Positions 33,332 through 41,276 of a stretch of 64,000 bases of DNA are shown here, one piece after another; position 1 is the stretch's first letter; every line of letters begins with the position of its first letter. The position numbers were made by a program, and so were the translations under genes. The notes beneath the pieces were generated by a model, which had not been told where the DNA came from, did no database searches, and saw nothing but the letters and a program-made list of their open reading frames with translations. Location: positions 237,551-301,550 of IMG/VR virus record IMGVR_UViG_3300036760_000522, one strand, 5' to 3'. Source of the stretch: a virus.

Positions 33332-34024
33332 TTACCCAAGTTCCCCTAAAACAGCTGTGGAAATATCGGGAGGCGTCCAGCCCTCTGGCTTTTCAACCTT
33401 GCCGTCTTCACGAAATTTGACAGTACCATCTGGCCCTCGCTTAGCCATGTTCGAGCGCTGCACTTCATCCCAAACACGATCCAACGGTATTCCGAATTCT
33501 AGTGCGGTCCCCACGACAACGTAAGTCAAATCGGCAAGCCCGTCCGCAAGCCCAATGAGATCAACCTGATTTGGGAATTCCCAGGCAGTGTCACCTATAA
33601 CACGTCGGGCACCCAACGCTTCCATGACCTCCTCGCACTCTTCGTAGATCAGTTTTCCACGAAGTTGGACACGTGCTAGTGCGGGAACTTCAGGGAAGCG
33701 CAAAACAGGTTGTCCCATAACACGGTGGAAATCACGGACGTCACCAAGAAGCCGACACATTCCCCGGTCTTCTTCATCAAAGCACTCATCGGAATAGTCG
33801 TCGGCGACGGCACAGACGACACTCGCGTCCGTTGTTATTTTCGAAATGCGACCACCTGTGATGTGATCGTAAACCTTGCAGCCTTCCGACATGAACACGC
33901 GAGCGTCGTGTAGTTCACGCTTGATCTGGTCAAGATTGAGTTGGCCGTCTTCAGTAGTGACCAAAGGCTCCCAGAACTCCTTCCAGGTTTTTTCGTAATC
34001 AGGTGTTTCGTTCTCAGTCGTCAT
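33332..34024 (-). CDS. MazG-like NTP pyrophosphohydrolase
   Basis: This 230-residue protein has an all-alpha PRA-PH/MazG-type core. LRGKLIYEECEEVMEAL supplies the ExxE pair and ADGLADLTYVVVGTALEFG the ExxD-like half, followed by WDEVQRSNMAKRGPDG. The N-terminal 90 residues include an FHRVMGQPV element seen in related Cof-like/MazG phage proteins. It probably hydrolyses (d)NTPs, or an alarmone such as ppGpp, adjusting pools during infection. It overlaps the next upstream gene by ATGA. Confidence 0.8.
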   Translation of the reverse strand: MTTENETPDYEKTWKEFWEPLVTTEDGQLNLDQIKRELHDARVFMSEGCKVYDHITGGRISKITTDASVVCAVADDYSDECFDEEDRGMCRLLGDVRDFHRVMGQPVLRFPEVPALARVQLRGKLIYEECEEVMEALGARRVIGDTAWEFPNQVDLIGLADGLADLTYVVVGTALEFGIPLDRVWDEVQRSNMAKRGPDGTVKFREDGKVEKPEGWTPPDISTAVLGELG

Positions 34025-34206
34025 TCGACAATCTCTCCAGGGACCTCTTTGGACTTGTCCCAGTTCTCCGGCAGCTGGACCTTGATGCGGAAGATCGTGT
34101 ACCCGTCCTTTTCAAGGCGGGCTTGCCACACAGGTTGAGGAGTCGCTGTCGACGTGTAGATGCGCTCTTCGCCCGGTCGCAATGCAATCCAAAAATAGGT
34201 CGTCAT
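34021..34206 (-). CDS. Small hypothetical protein
   Basis: This 61-residue protein (MTTYFWIALRPGEERIYTST) is beta-rich. It shares an ATGA overlap with the MazG-like gene, so it is probably translationally coupled to it. A purine-rich ribosome site (GGAAAGAGGAAAG) precedes the ATG, with a weak leader-like GGAACATTGAAAAGG further up. Confidence 0.5.
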   Translation of the reverse strand: MTTYFWIALRPGEERIYTSTATPQPVWQARLEKDGYTIFRIKVQLPENWDKSKEVPGEIVE

Positions 34207-34263
34207 TCTCGTGTCTTTCCTCTTTCCTTTTCAATGTTCCTTCTCGCGATGCAAGGCGCCTTC

Positions 34264-34285
34264 TGCTAGGTTGGGCTTTCCGTCG
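34264..34285 (+). repeat. 22-bp direct repeat, copy 2
   Basis: Identical to 30932-30953 and followed by CGGAGAAATTGAAA at 34301-34314. This copy overlaps the 3' end of the zinc protein gene. A looser relative (GGATGGCGAATAAATTGAAA) is near 63016. Confidence 0.75.
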
Positions 34286-34288
34286 CCT

Positions 34289-34651
34289 TCATTGGGTGGT
34301 CGGAGAAATTGAAACCAACTTCCCCAACACCTTTGCGTATTCGCCGAACAGGAGCGCACGCTTGTACAATTTCCAACACTTGCGACAGATGAAAGGCTGG
34401 CAGGTTTCCGTGTCAAGTACGAAACGGTGATCGTGTCCGCCCCGACCGTGACCCTTAACACCGGTCTTCTTGCTAATCTTGCCTTTCGGGTGTGGTGTCC
34501 CTTTCGGCAGGAGTTTTCCGCACAGGCTGGGGCTGTCGATTGCGTCCTCACAGCCGTTCTTCTCAGCCAACTTGAGCTCTGTTCCAACGAGGAGCCGAAT
34601 GTGCCACGTACCCGAGCTGTACCGTGATTCACAGAAAGCATATTGAGACAT
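34289..34651 (-). CDS. Zinc-binding hypothetical protein
   Basis: The 120-residue protein from ATG 34651 (MSQYAFCESRYSSGTWHIRL) contains histidine/glycine-rich (KGHGRGGHDHRF) and CRKCW segments that together could bind zinc. A C-terminal helix follows. It resembles a common phage small zinc-finger layout but I cannot name the family. Confidence 0.5.
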   Translation of the reverse strand: MSQYAFCESRYSSGTWHIRLLVGTELKLAEKNGCEDAIDSPSLCGKLLPKGTPHPKGKISKKTGVKGHGRGGHDHRFVLDTETCQPFICRKCWKLYKRALLFGEYAKVLGKLVSISPTTQ

Positions 34652-34734
34652 TTTGGACAGAGAAGCGTTACAATGTGAAACGGACCAAAAAAGCACTCGA
34701 TTTTTAGGCCTCGCAATTCGTAGTAACAGGTAAC

Positions 34735-35853
34735 ATGCAAAACACCAGCACTGCCTACGGTTCTGTTCTTGTCGGGCTTGAAGCTCGCTTAGTGAAAATC
34801 ACAGCTACCGCGACGCCTAATAGTTCGCTGTGCATTGTTGGATTACCTGAAGCCGCAATGCGGGAAACTCGTTTGCGCGTCTGTGTGGTAGCTCATCCGC
34901 TCAACGTCAAAGTCGTCGTGCACGATCTCCCGGAAGGAGTGTCTACGGCTCCTCTAGATCTGGCAATCGCTGCCGCAATCATGCGAGCTTTAGGAACACC
35001 TGTTGCAGCTGATCCTGCAACAATTTTCGTGGGCGCGTTGGCACCTGACGGCGCAGTCCGTTCCGTGTCCGGAGTTCTCTGTCGGATCGACACGACACGC
35101 CCGATCGTTGTACCTTCTGAAAATGCTTGGGAAGCAGGTCTCGTACCCGGAGCAGAGTGTTACACGTTGCTAAACTTCCATCAATTGAGAGGTGAACTCG
35201 CCCGTATCCAACCGCACCAACTGTCAGATCACACTCGCGACGGGGCTGTGCGGGCCAGCCCACAATTTGAAGACCTTTCCGAGCCCTTGAAGATCGCCTA
35301 TCAGGCGTGTGTTGGTCACAAACGTCTCTTGCTCGTCGGTCGCCCGGGAGTTGGTAAGACAATACTTGCTCGGGTTCTCGCGTCGAGCATGGAACCCCTC
35401 TCTCCTGAAGAGAGCTTGGAAGTCGCCAAGGTCTACAGCGTGTGTGGCCTAGCGAACGCTCTAACGAAACAACGACCGTTTCGAGCACCTCACCATACGG
35501 TCTCTGAAGCCGGCTTGGTCGGCGGGGGTGTTAATCCGCGGCCGGGTGAGGTCTCTCTCGCTCACCGAGGCGTTCTGTTCCTCGACGAAGTACTTGAATA
35601 CACACTATCGCGGCTTACTAGCCTTGGTGGCGTTCTCCGGAGCCAGGAAGCCGTGTTTGCACGCTCAGGCGCCGTCGTCAGACTTCCAGCGGTACCCGCT
35701 GCGGTCATAGCCGCGTCGAACCCCTGCCCGTGCGGATATTTGGGTTCGGAGATCCGCTCGTGTCGCTGCTCTGAAGAGACGGTACGGAAGTACCAAAAAC
35801 GTCTCGCTGAGTGTGCAGAAATTCTCGGTCTCCACATCGTCAACATAACATGA
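34735..35853 (+). CDS. ComM/YifB-like AAA+ ATPase, C-terminally truncated
   Basis: The 372-residue protein keeps the N-terminal Lon-like domain of ComM/YifB (VGLEARLVKITATATPNSSLCIVGLPEAA) and the Mg-chelatase AAA+ core: Walker A GRPGVGKT (202-209), FRAPHHTVSEAGLVGG, Walker B GVLFLDEV and the NPCPCGY zinc-like motif. It ends soon after, lacking the roughly 130 C-terminal residues (SGPLLDRID and the sensor-2/lid region) of normal 500-residue ComM. ComM drives branch migration in natural transformation. This version may be impaired or may assemble with a host partner. It is coupled to the next gene by ATGA. Confidence 0.85.
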   Translation: MQNTSTAYGSVLVGLEARLVKITATATPNSSLCIVGLPEAAMRETRLRVCVVAHPLNVKVVVHDLPEGVSTAPLDLAIAAAIMRALGTPVAADPATIFVGALAPDGAVRSVSGVLCRIDTTRPIVVPSENAWEAGLVPGAECYTLLNFHQLRGELARIQPHQLSDHTRDGAVRASPQFEDLSEPLKIAYQACVGHKRLLLVGRPGVGKTILARVLASSMEPLSPEESLEVAKVYSVCGLANALTKQRPFRAPHHTVSEAGLVGGGVNPRPGEVSLAHRGVLFLDEVLEYTLSRLTSLGGVLRSQEAVFARSGAVVRLPAVPAAVIAASNPCPCGYLGSEIRSCRCSEETVRKYQKRLAECAEILGLHIVNIT

Positions 35854-36638
35854 AACTACTGAAGATCATCGGATACCTGTTCTCGGCCTATGCGGCCTTC
35901 GTGTTGGTTCGTCAGGGGATCACCTATTTGCGTGCAGGTGTGATCACCGAAGCGGATCACCGAAGTTTCGAATCTGAGGCTGCCAAGCTGGTTGGCGGAG
36001 ACACAACAGCGGCACGGTATGATCGAGCTGCCCGACAATTCGTCATTCACGTAGACCTCGAAAAGCCTGCGCAGTGGATCCCCAACGACTTCATGAGTCG
36101 CGTTGAGGCTTGTCGTGACCAGGCTACAAGCGACATCAAGAAACTGGCGGGTTACAAGGTGACGTGGAAGCACATCTACCGCAACCGGACGACGGACCAA
36201 ACCCACGAACGTGTGGTCAGTCCGAAAGACTGTCTCGAAGTCCAGGACAACTTCGCTCGGCACACTTTCAGTCCACGCGACTTACAAGATCTTGAGCGGT
36301 TCGCTGCGTCAGAAATGGGACAACGCACGTCGAATGTGTCCGGCGACCCCCAACTTGAGTCAGTAATCACAGGCTCCAAGTTCGATAGCGCGACGCGGGC
36401 CTACCGCACAGAGATCACGTTCATTCGAAATGACCTTGATATCCGGCGTGGCGATACGCACACAGTCGCACCAGACGCTGTCTCGAGCACGCTCAACGAT
36501 CTCTGTCGAGCCCCCATGTTCAAAGAGATTATCGAGCTTGGTGGCACCTTCCAGATGGATTACGTCATCGCGGATCGCCAGCAGAAACCGTTGTCGCAGT
36601 TCACAGTTCAATCTGAGCACTGTCCAAGGACCAGATGA
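35850..36638 (+). CDS. Membrane-anchored hypothetical protein
   Basis: The 262-residue protein from ATG 35850 has one N-terminal transmembrane segment (IIGYLFSAYAAFVLVRQGI) and a hydrophilic domain of about 235 residues with paired cysteines, so it is likely anchored in the inner membrane facing the periplasm. No family recognised. It overlaps the ComM stop (ATGA) and the next gene's start, forming a three-gene run. Confidence 0.55.
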   Translation: MKLLKIIGYLFSAYAAFVLVRQGITYLRAGVITEADHRSFESEAAKLVGGDTTAARYDRAARQFVIHVDLEKPAQWIPNDFMSRVEACRDQATSDIKKLAGYKVTWKHIYRNRTTDQTHERVVSPKDCLEVQDNFARHTFSPRDLQDLERFAASEMGQRTSNVSGDPQLESVITGSKFDSATRAYRTEITFIRNDLDIRRGDTHTVAPDAVSSTLNDLCRAPMFKEIIELGGTFQMDYVIADRQQKPLSQFTVQSEHCPRTR

Positions 36639-37207
36639 CGACTCCCCAGCAACTGGAAAAGCGAGCCGCGTTTCTGACTCACAAACACGGAATCCCATCA
36701 CTCGGCGTCACAGGTTCTTACCACGACGCACCGCTCCGTCGGGTCGAATTTGTCTTACATGAGGGAGCTCACTGGATAACACTAGGTTACACGACGGTGC
36801 CATCCAGAGCCACACAGAAGACCTCGGAGCTGTTTGAGCGAATGACACCGACGACAGCGGACTCGTTGGAAATCGACACCGCTTTCGTAACCTATCTCGC
36901 AGGTTGTGCGCTCAATTTGTGGTACGATCCAATGCCCATCATCGATTCAGCCTGCCGAAATCTGGTATGCCACAACACCTTGGCTGCGACAGCGACCGGA
37001 AGTCGCGCAGTCGTCATTGAGGCCTGGAAAAGACAGGTCTTGAGCCGTACCGCTCGAAGACGCCTGCGTGACATGACAGTCCGCCTTGTGTTGTGGTTCT
37101 CTCCGAGGTCAAAGCCGCTCACCAAGCTACCGACCTGGATCGGCAGTACACCATTGTGGGCTGACGACCGCGCTGTGAAGCTACCGTTCTGGATGGATCC
37201 TAGTTAG
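36635..37207 (+). CDS. HExxH-containing hypothetical protein
   Basis: The 190-residue protein has HEGAH inside VEFVLHEGAHWITLG, matching HExxH zinc sites. A possible third ligand is less clear (SLEIDTAFVTYLAG). The C-terminal half is basic. It may be a small metallopeptidase-like protein. It overlaps the upstream gene by 4 nt. Confidence 0.5.
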   Translation: MTTPQQLEKRAAFLTHKHGIPSLGVTGSYHDAPLRRVEFVLHEGAHWITLGYTTVPSRATQKTSELFERMTPTTADSLEIDTAFVTYLAGCALNLWYDPMPIIDSACRNLVCHNTLAATATGSRAVVIEAWKRQVLSRTARRRLRDMTVRLVLWFSPRSKPLTKLPTWIGSTPLWADDRAVKLPFWMDPS

Positions 37208-37471
37208 TCTAGGGATCGGCAACTCCAGATGGTGCGCACGCGGCTCAGCAAGTTGGGCAGCTTTGTCGAGGTGAAGGGCGTAGACCTCCATGATCCGTGT
37301 GAACTCTTTACCTCGTATCTCACTGAGTTTCCAACGCACGTCTACGCCAGGCATTACGTACGTAGGCGCATCTTCGAAGTCAAAAGTGTCGCACACCACA
37401 ATCATGTGGGTTGCACCTTTCCGAACGCCCTCGTCGAACCAACCACTGATGTCTTGGGTGCTCGCTGCCAC
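37181..37471 (-). CDS. Small hypothetical protein
   Basis: The 96-residue alpha/beta protein begins at GTG 37471 (MAASTQDISGWFDEGVRKGA). The start is fixed by a GAGGTGAGG ribosome site that merges with a copy of the recurrent element. HMIVVCDTFDFEDAPTYVM is a conserved-looking strand-loop. No family named. Confidence 0.6.
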   Translation of the reverse strand: MAASTQDISGWFDEGVRKGATHMIVVCDTFDFEDAPTYVMPGVDVRWKLSEIRGKEFTRIMEVYALHLDKAAQLAEPRAHHLELPIPRLTRIHPER

Positions 37472-37480
37472 AGTCCCTCA

Positions 37481-37499
37481 CCTCAATTCCCAATCGATT
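37481..37499 (-). promoter_or_regulatory. Recurrent leader element, copy d
   Basis: The minus strand reads AATCGATTGGGAATTGAGG and runs into the ribosome site 10 nt before GTG 37471. A GGCAGGGATC block lies just upstream. Confidence 0.6.
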
Positions 37500-37652
37500 T
37501 CTGATCCCTGCCTCGGAGGGCTCACAAGTCTCGTGTGTCGATCCACCACGAGATCAAAAACTGGACCATACGCTCTCGGTTGGGACCAGTTTTTATCTTG
37601 ATAGTGCCGACGATCATAGGATCCGGAATCTGGGGTGGCGGACCGGGCGGAG

Positions 37653-38069
37653 CTATACCAATCTGTCCTGAACGCGCGGGCCCGCTTGGACAGCGTCTCG
37701 AACCTTCACGTAGAACGTGACGCGACGCTTCCCCAGATCTGCTTGGCGTTGCCAACCAGCGGTTCGAATCTTCATTTTCTTGGCTGTAGCCAAATTGGTT
37801 TGGGCCTCTTCAGCGCGAGCAGCCTCAGCCTGGATCTTGCGTTCTGCCCAAGCGAGCAGTTCGCTTTGTGCCTGTACCATCTCGCCGGGGTTCCGTGCGA
37901 GAACCACCACGTCTTCGGTGATCGCTAGTTCCGGAACACGGTCCTCCGTGTCGACTTCCGGTGTCGGCTCCGATGCTGCCGCGATGACGGGATCCTGGTG
38001 CTCCACCAGCGAAGAAGGGACATCCGGTGTTTCTGGTTCTGTGGCCATCCCCGCAAAATACCAGATCAT
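37653..38069 (-). CDS. Phage-type basic helical protein
   Basis: The protein has 138 residues from ATG 38069, placed by the leader element directly upstream. After an acidic N-terminal half it has a helical, alanine-rich segment (ERKIQAEAARAEEAQTNLAT) and a basic end (KKMKIRTAGWQRQADLGKRR, then VTFYVKVRDAVQAG). I have seen this C-terminal pattern in phage ORFans, where it usually continues further, so the reading frame here may be shortened. Function unknown. Confidence 0.6.
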   Translation of the reverse strand: MIWYFAGMATEPETPDVPSSLVEHQDPVIAAASEPTPEVDTEDRVPELAITEDVVVLARNPGEMVQAQSELLAWAERKIQAEAARAEEAQTNLATAKKMKIRTAGWQRQADLGKRRVTFYVKVRDAVQAGPRVQDRLV

Positions 38070-38075
38070 GTTTCA

Positions 38076-38109
38076 GTCTTCAATGCCCAATCGGTCCGAC
38101 CCCTACCGG
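38076..38109 (-). promoter_or_regulatory. Recurrent leader element, copy e
   Basis: The minus strand has GGTAGGGGTCGG, then ACCGATTGGGCATTGAAGAC, ending 6 nt before ATG 38069. It closely matches copy i at 58036. Confidence 0.65.
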
Positions 38110-38119
38110 AAAGCAAGTG

Positions 38120-39439
38120 ATGTCGAAAATAAACGTTTTGATGGGCCGAATTGACCGACGAGACTACCAAATCTCGGTCATCGGTCTGGGCTACGTCGGG
38201 TTGCCCTTAGCGCTCGCCTTCTCGAAGAGAGGGTTCCCTGTTCTAGGCATCGACGTCGATCGACACAAAGTCGACAAGGTCAACCGACGAATATCGTACC
38301 TGAGCCACGTACCTAGCTCGCGGTTCGACGAATGTACGGCCCCCTTCAAAGCAACAACGGATTTTGAAGAGCTTCGCTTCGCGGACGCGATTCTGATTTG
38401 TGTACCGACGCCTTTGGATCATCACCAACAACCCGACATGCAATACGTCGAAGCGACCGTCGATGAAGTGAAAAGATGGTTGCGATCCGACCAACTCATT
38501 GTACTCGAGTCCACGACCTATCCCGGGACAACCGATGAGTTCATTCAACCGTTCTTGAGAAACCAAGACATACGCCTCGGACGCCCAACCAGCTTCTACC
38601 TCGCCTATTCTCCTGAACGCGAGGACCCCGGCAACACACAATTCTCGACGACCACGACGCCGAAACTTGTCGGAGGAGTTGATCCAGATTCAACTGAGCT
38701 CGCAGCACACCTCTACGGAACGATCGCTCCTGTAGTCCGCGTCGCAAATTCCCGAGTGGCCGAGGCTGCAAAACTCACTGAGAACATTTTCCGTGCGGTC
38801 AATATTGCGCTCGTCAACGAACTCAAAATCGTGTTCGACAAGATGGGGATCGATGTCTGGCAAGTGCTTGACGCGGCTGCAACTAAGCCGTTCGGCTTCA
38901 TGCGCTTCAATCCGGGTCCCGGTTGGGGAGGGCACTGCATACCGGTCGATCCGTTCTACTTGAGCTGGAAAGCGAGAGCATACGGAGTAACGCCAAAATT
39001 CATCGAGCTTGCGGGCGAGATCAATATCCGCATGCACGAGTACGTTGTAGGAAAGCTCGTCGAGGGGCTCAACGCCCAAGGAAAGGCACTACGTGATGCC
39101 AAGGTGTTGATTCTCGGCGTCGCCTACAAGGCAAACGTGGACGATTGCCGGGAGAGCCCTGCCTTCCCGATCATGGCGATGATTGTGAAGTTGGGCGGGA
39201 GTGTCCGCTACCACGACCCTCTAGTCAGCCGTATCCCTCATCTCAGAGACTGGCCCGCCTTCGTTGGGGCTGAGTCAGACCCGCTTGACGAAGCCGTTCT
39301 CAGAGGCTCTGACGCGGTCCTTGTAGTGACGGCACACTCGGCTGTCGACTACGAGATGGTCGGTAAGTACGCCAGTCTCATCGTCGACAGCCGAGGGGTG
39401 TTCAAACCTGAGCAGACCTCGCAGCTTGTACGTGCCTGA
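38120..39439 (+). CDS. UDP-sugar 6-dehydrogenase (UDP-GlcNAc/ManNAc type)
   Basis: The 439-residue protein starts at ATG 38120 after GGAAAGCAAG. It shows the NAD-binding GLGYVG (22-27), SPERE (164-168), the catalytic cysteine C273 in GPGWGGHCIPVDP, and the C-terminal VLILGVAYKANVDDCRESPA. The extended GGHCIPVDP and SPEREDPG motifs fit the WbpA/TviB/WbpO type, which oxidise UDP-HexNAc to uronates, better than UDP-glucose dehydrogenase. The product would feed capsule or O-antigen synthesis. As an isolated phage gene it is probably an auxiliary gene that alters the host surface. Confidence 0.9.
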   Translation: MSKINVLMGRIDRRDYQISVIGLGYVGLPLALAFSKRGFPVLGIDVDRHKVDKVNRRISYLSHVPSSRFDECTAPFKATTDFEELRFADAILICVPTPLDHHQQPDMQYVEATVDEVKRWLRSDQLIVLESTTYPGTTDEFIQPFLRNQDIRLGRPTSFYLAYSPEREDPGNTQFSTTTTPKLVGGVDPDSTELAAHLYGTIAPVVRVANSRVAEAAKLTENIFRAVNIALVNELKIVFDKMGIDVWQVLDAAATKPFGFMRFNPGPGWGGHCIPVDPFYLSWKARAYGVTPKFIELAGEINIRMHEYVVGKLVEGLNAQGKALRDAKVLILGVAYKANVDDCRESPAFPIMAMIVKLGGSVRYHDPLVSRIPHLRDWPAFVGAESDPLDEAVLRGSDAVLVVTAHSAVDYEMVGKYASLIVDSRGVFKPEQTSQLVRA

Positions 39440-40040
39440 ACTCCCCATGCGGACAGTAGTGGCCCGTTTGTGGATTTAGGAACCCCCAATCGTCCTCAGA
39501 CCGATCTGCCACACGAGGACCTGTTCGACAAAGCGTCCAACAACCTGTCTGTAGCAACGTAACCCGGTGAAACGTGTCGTGGCGCCACCGATTGACGTGC
39601 CCCGGAAGGAGCTTGCGGCCGATGATTTTGCGGTCTGGCATCAAACGCTCTTCGATGTACCCGCCAGTCAGTATGATGCTCGAACCCCACACCCAGCCGT
39701 GGTTGTGAAGTTCAGGATCGGCGTCCCCGCGAAAGAAGTAGTGTAAGTAGTAGCTGGTGCCAGTCGTGGGAGGGTCTTTGCGTCGCAAGTAAACACGCAG
39801 CAGGTAAGGATCCCGGGCTTCGCCTACTAGGAGGCCTTGGAACTTGAAGTGGCTCGTGAGAACGAGCCGCCACAACATGTTGGTCAACTTGCTGCCCGAC
39901 CAACGATCTTGACGCGCGCGGCGTACCAAGACGTCCGAAACTTGTTCGAAGTCTAGACCGACCGACGAACTCAGGTCAGTGAACACTCCACGAATAACAC
40001 CGATCAGTGCGAGTCGTACCGGATCTTGAGGCTGTCCCAC
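39402..40040 (-). CDS. Cupin-like hypothetical protein
   Basis: The 212-residue protein has a cupin-like half: YLHYFFRGDADPELHNHGW (HxH), SIILTGGYIEE, and RHDTFHRVTLL (final histidine). I know this arrangement from phage and bacterial cupins with HDHPW-type motifs, which often bind a metal and may act on sugars or peptides. The N-terminal 90 residues are helical. The stop overlaps the end of the convergent dehydrogenase gene. Confidence 0.65.
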   Translation of the reverse strand: MGQPQDPVRLALIGVIRGVFTDLSSSVGLDFEQVSDVLVRRARQDRWSGSKLTNMLWRLVLTSHFKFQGLLVGEARDPYLLRVYLRRKDPPTTGTSYYLHYFFRGDADPELHNHGWVWGSSIILTGGYIEERLMPDRKIIGRKLLPGHVNRWRHDTFHRVTLLQTGCWTLCRTGPRVADRSEDDWGFLNPQTGHYCPHGEFRHVQAARSAQV

Positions 40041-40618
40041 AACCTCCGATAGCCTTGTATGTCCATCTTGGCGGCCTCAGCCAAGTTGGCCTTGAGCCAA
40101 TTGTAGAACGGGGCAACGTCTCGTCGGCCCGCAGGATAGTACGAAGTGTCCTGATTGAATTTGTTGCCTTTGGGTCCTGTGATTTCCTGTCGATGTCGGA
40201 CAGACCATTCGATCTGGGTTGCTCCGATGGCAAGTCCTGTACTGGTCTCGATTTGCACCGGCGTCGTGCCGCCTGGGTTGATGTCGACTCCTCGTTCGGT
40301 TGACTCGTGCAGATCGATTTCCCCTGGATGGTCGACGAGAATGTCTTGTATGAACCCCTTGATCTTGTCGTAGTCGGAGTGTTCCGGAAGTGCCTTGCTC
40401 ATGCCATCCATCCACTGGTCGCGGTCACCTGGGTAGCGGTTGGACGGGAGAAGAATCATCGTACGGACTTTCTTCCCACGCTTGCCAGCGTTGGTGAGCT
40501 CCCAAACTCGGAACTGATCCCGGTAGCGGTGGATTCGGACATTGCCGACCTCAGTTTGTTGGCCAAGTTGGAGGCCTGAAGCTTTGAACCTTCGGACTAC
40601 GTTGGACACAGCTGTCAT
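40004..40618 (-). CDS. Hypothetical protein with VSNVVRRF N-terminus
   Basis: The 204-residue protein starts MTAVSNVVRRFKASG, an N-terminal pattern shared with genes at 54613, 54812 and 55561. The rest is mixed alpha/beta, with no family recognised. It overlaps the cupin gene by 37 nt and abuts csrA. Confidence 0.6.
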   Translation of the reverse strand: MTAVSNVVRRFKASGLQLGQQTEVGNVRIHRYRDQFRVWELTNAGKRGKKVRTMILLPSNRYPGDRDQWMDGMSKALPEHSDYDKIKGFIQDILVDHPGEIDLHESTERGVDINPGGTTPVQIETSTGLAIGATQIEWSVRHRQEITGPKGNKFNQDTSYYPAGRRDVAPFYNWLKANLAEAAKMDIQGYRRLWDSLKIRYDSH

Positions 40619-40824
40619 GGCTCTTGATCCTCAGGATCCTCAGGATCCTCTGCGGTAGAGATCGGATTGACGGGTAATTGAAGGGCTTCGGCGCGAAGCA
40701 CAAGGTACGAACGAGGCGCAACGATTCCGATTTTTACGGAACTACGGTGAAGCTCCGTAATTTCCAAGACGATGTCGTCTCCGATCAGGATTTTCTGGCC
40801 CTTGCGCCTTGAGATAATCAACAT
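40615..40824 (-). CDS. csrA: CsrA-like translational regulator
   Basis: The 69-residue protein begins MLIISRRKGQKILIGDDIVL and continues SSVKIGIVAPRSYLVLRAEA, a near-standard CsrA (strand 1 and strand 5 RNA-binding residues present). The tail is EDPEDPEDQEP, from 9-bp DNA repeats. CsrA dimers bind GGA motifs in mRNA leaders and block translation. A phage copy could repress host genes or time its own. Confidence 0.9.
   Translation of the reverse strand: MLIISRRKGQKILIGDDIVLEITELHRSSVKIGIVAPRSYLVLRAEALQLPVNPISTAEDPEDPEDQEP
40625..40649. repeat. Tandem 9-bp repeats in csrA tail
   Basis: About three GATCCTCAG units encode the EDP repeats. Confidence 0.8.
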
Positions 40825-40853
40825 ACATTCACCATCAGTGAAACAAAAGAGGA

Positions 40854-41276
40854 CTAGTTGACCTCGATCCAGTGCTCTCGGATCCCCTGAATAAGGTCCG
40901 GGCCTGACACACCATTGCTCATAGCGGCAACGAGCAACGCCACGAAGAATTTGAAGAGCGGATCCCTATCAAGTTCCGCCCTCTGTCCGTCAGGCAGCTT
41001 CGCAGCTATTGGATCAAGATTCGGCGACCCGTAGGCTTGTTTGAAGTCGTCATAACAGCGCTCGAGAAGCCGAGCCCCTTCGTCGGCTGAAAGAGGCTGC
41101 GCAGTCCAGACTTGAAGGGATTCAAGGATCCCTTCCGGCTCCAAGTTTGCCGCGATTGTCCAACACTCAATCATTGCCAAAGAGACCTTAGGCGCCACCT
41201 GCAAGATGTCCTGGCACACCCGTATGGGATTTTCACGGAACGACTTTTGAAAAGAGGCTGCGTCACGTAAGTCCAT
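40854..41276 (-). CDS. Hypothetical helical protein
   Basis: This 140-residue, largely helical protein (MDLRDAASFQKSFRENPIRV) carries the conserved-looking segment LFKFFVALLVAAMSNG near its end. No family recognised. It overlaps the GNAT-like gene upstream by 14 nt. Confidence 0.55.
   Translation of the reverse strand: MDLRDAASFQKSFRENPIRVCQDILQVAPKVSLAMIECWTIAANLEPEGILESLQVWTAQPLSADEGARLLERCYDDFKQAYGSPNLDPIAAKLPDGQRAELDRDPLFKFFVALLVAAMSNGVSGPDLIQGIREHWIEVN

Noticed and set aside
37522-37755. Frame overlapping the end of the 37653-38069 gene
   Set aside because: It might be a frameshifted extension, but its proline-rich content is not convincing.
40667-40690. Weak GGGTAATTGAAGGGC match to the leader element
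   Set aside because: It lies inside csrA on the non-template strand and has no gene after it.
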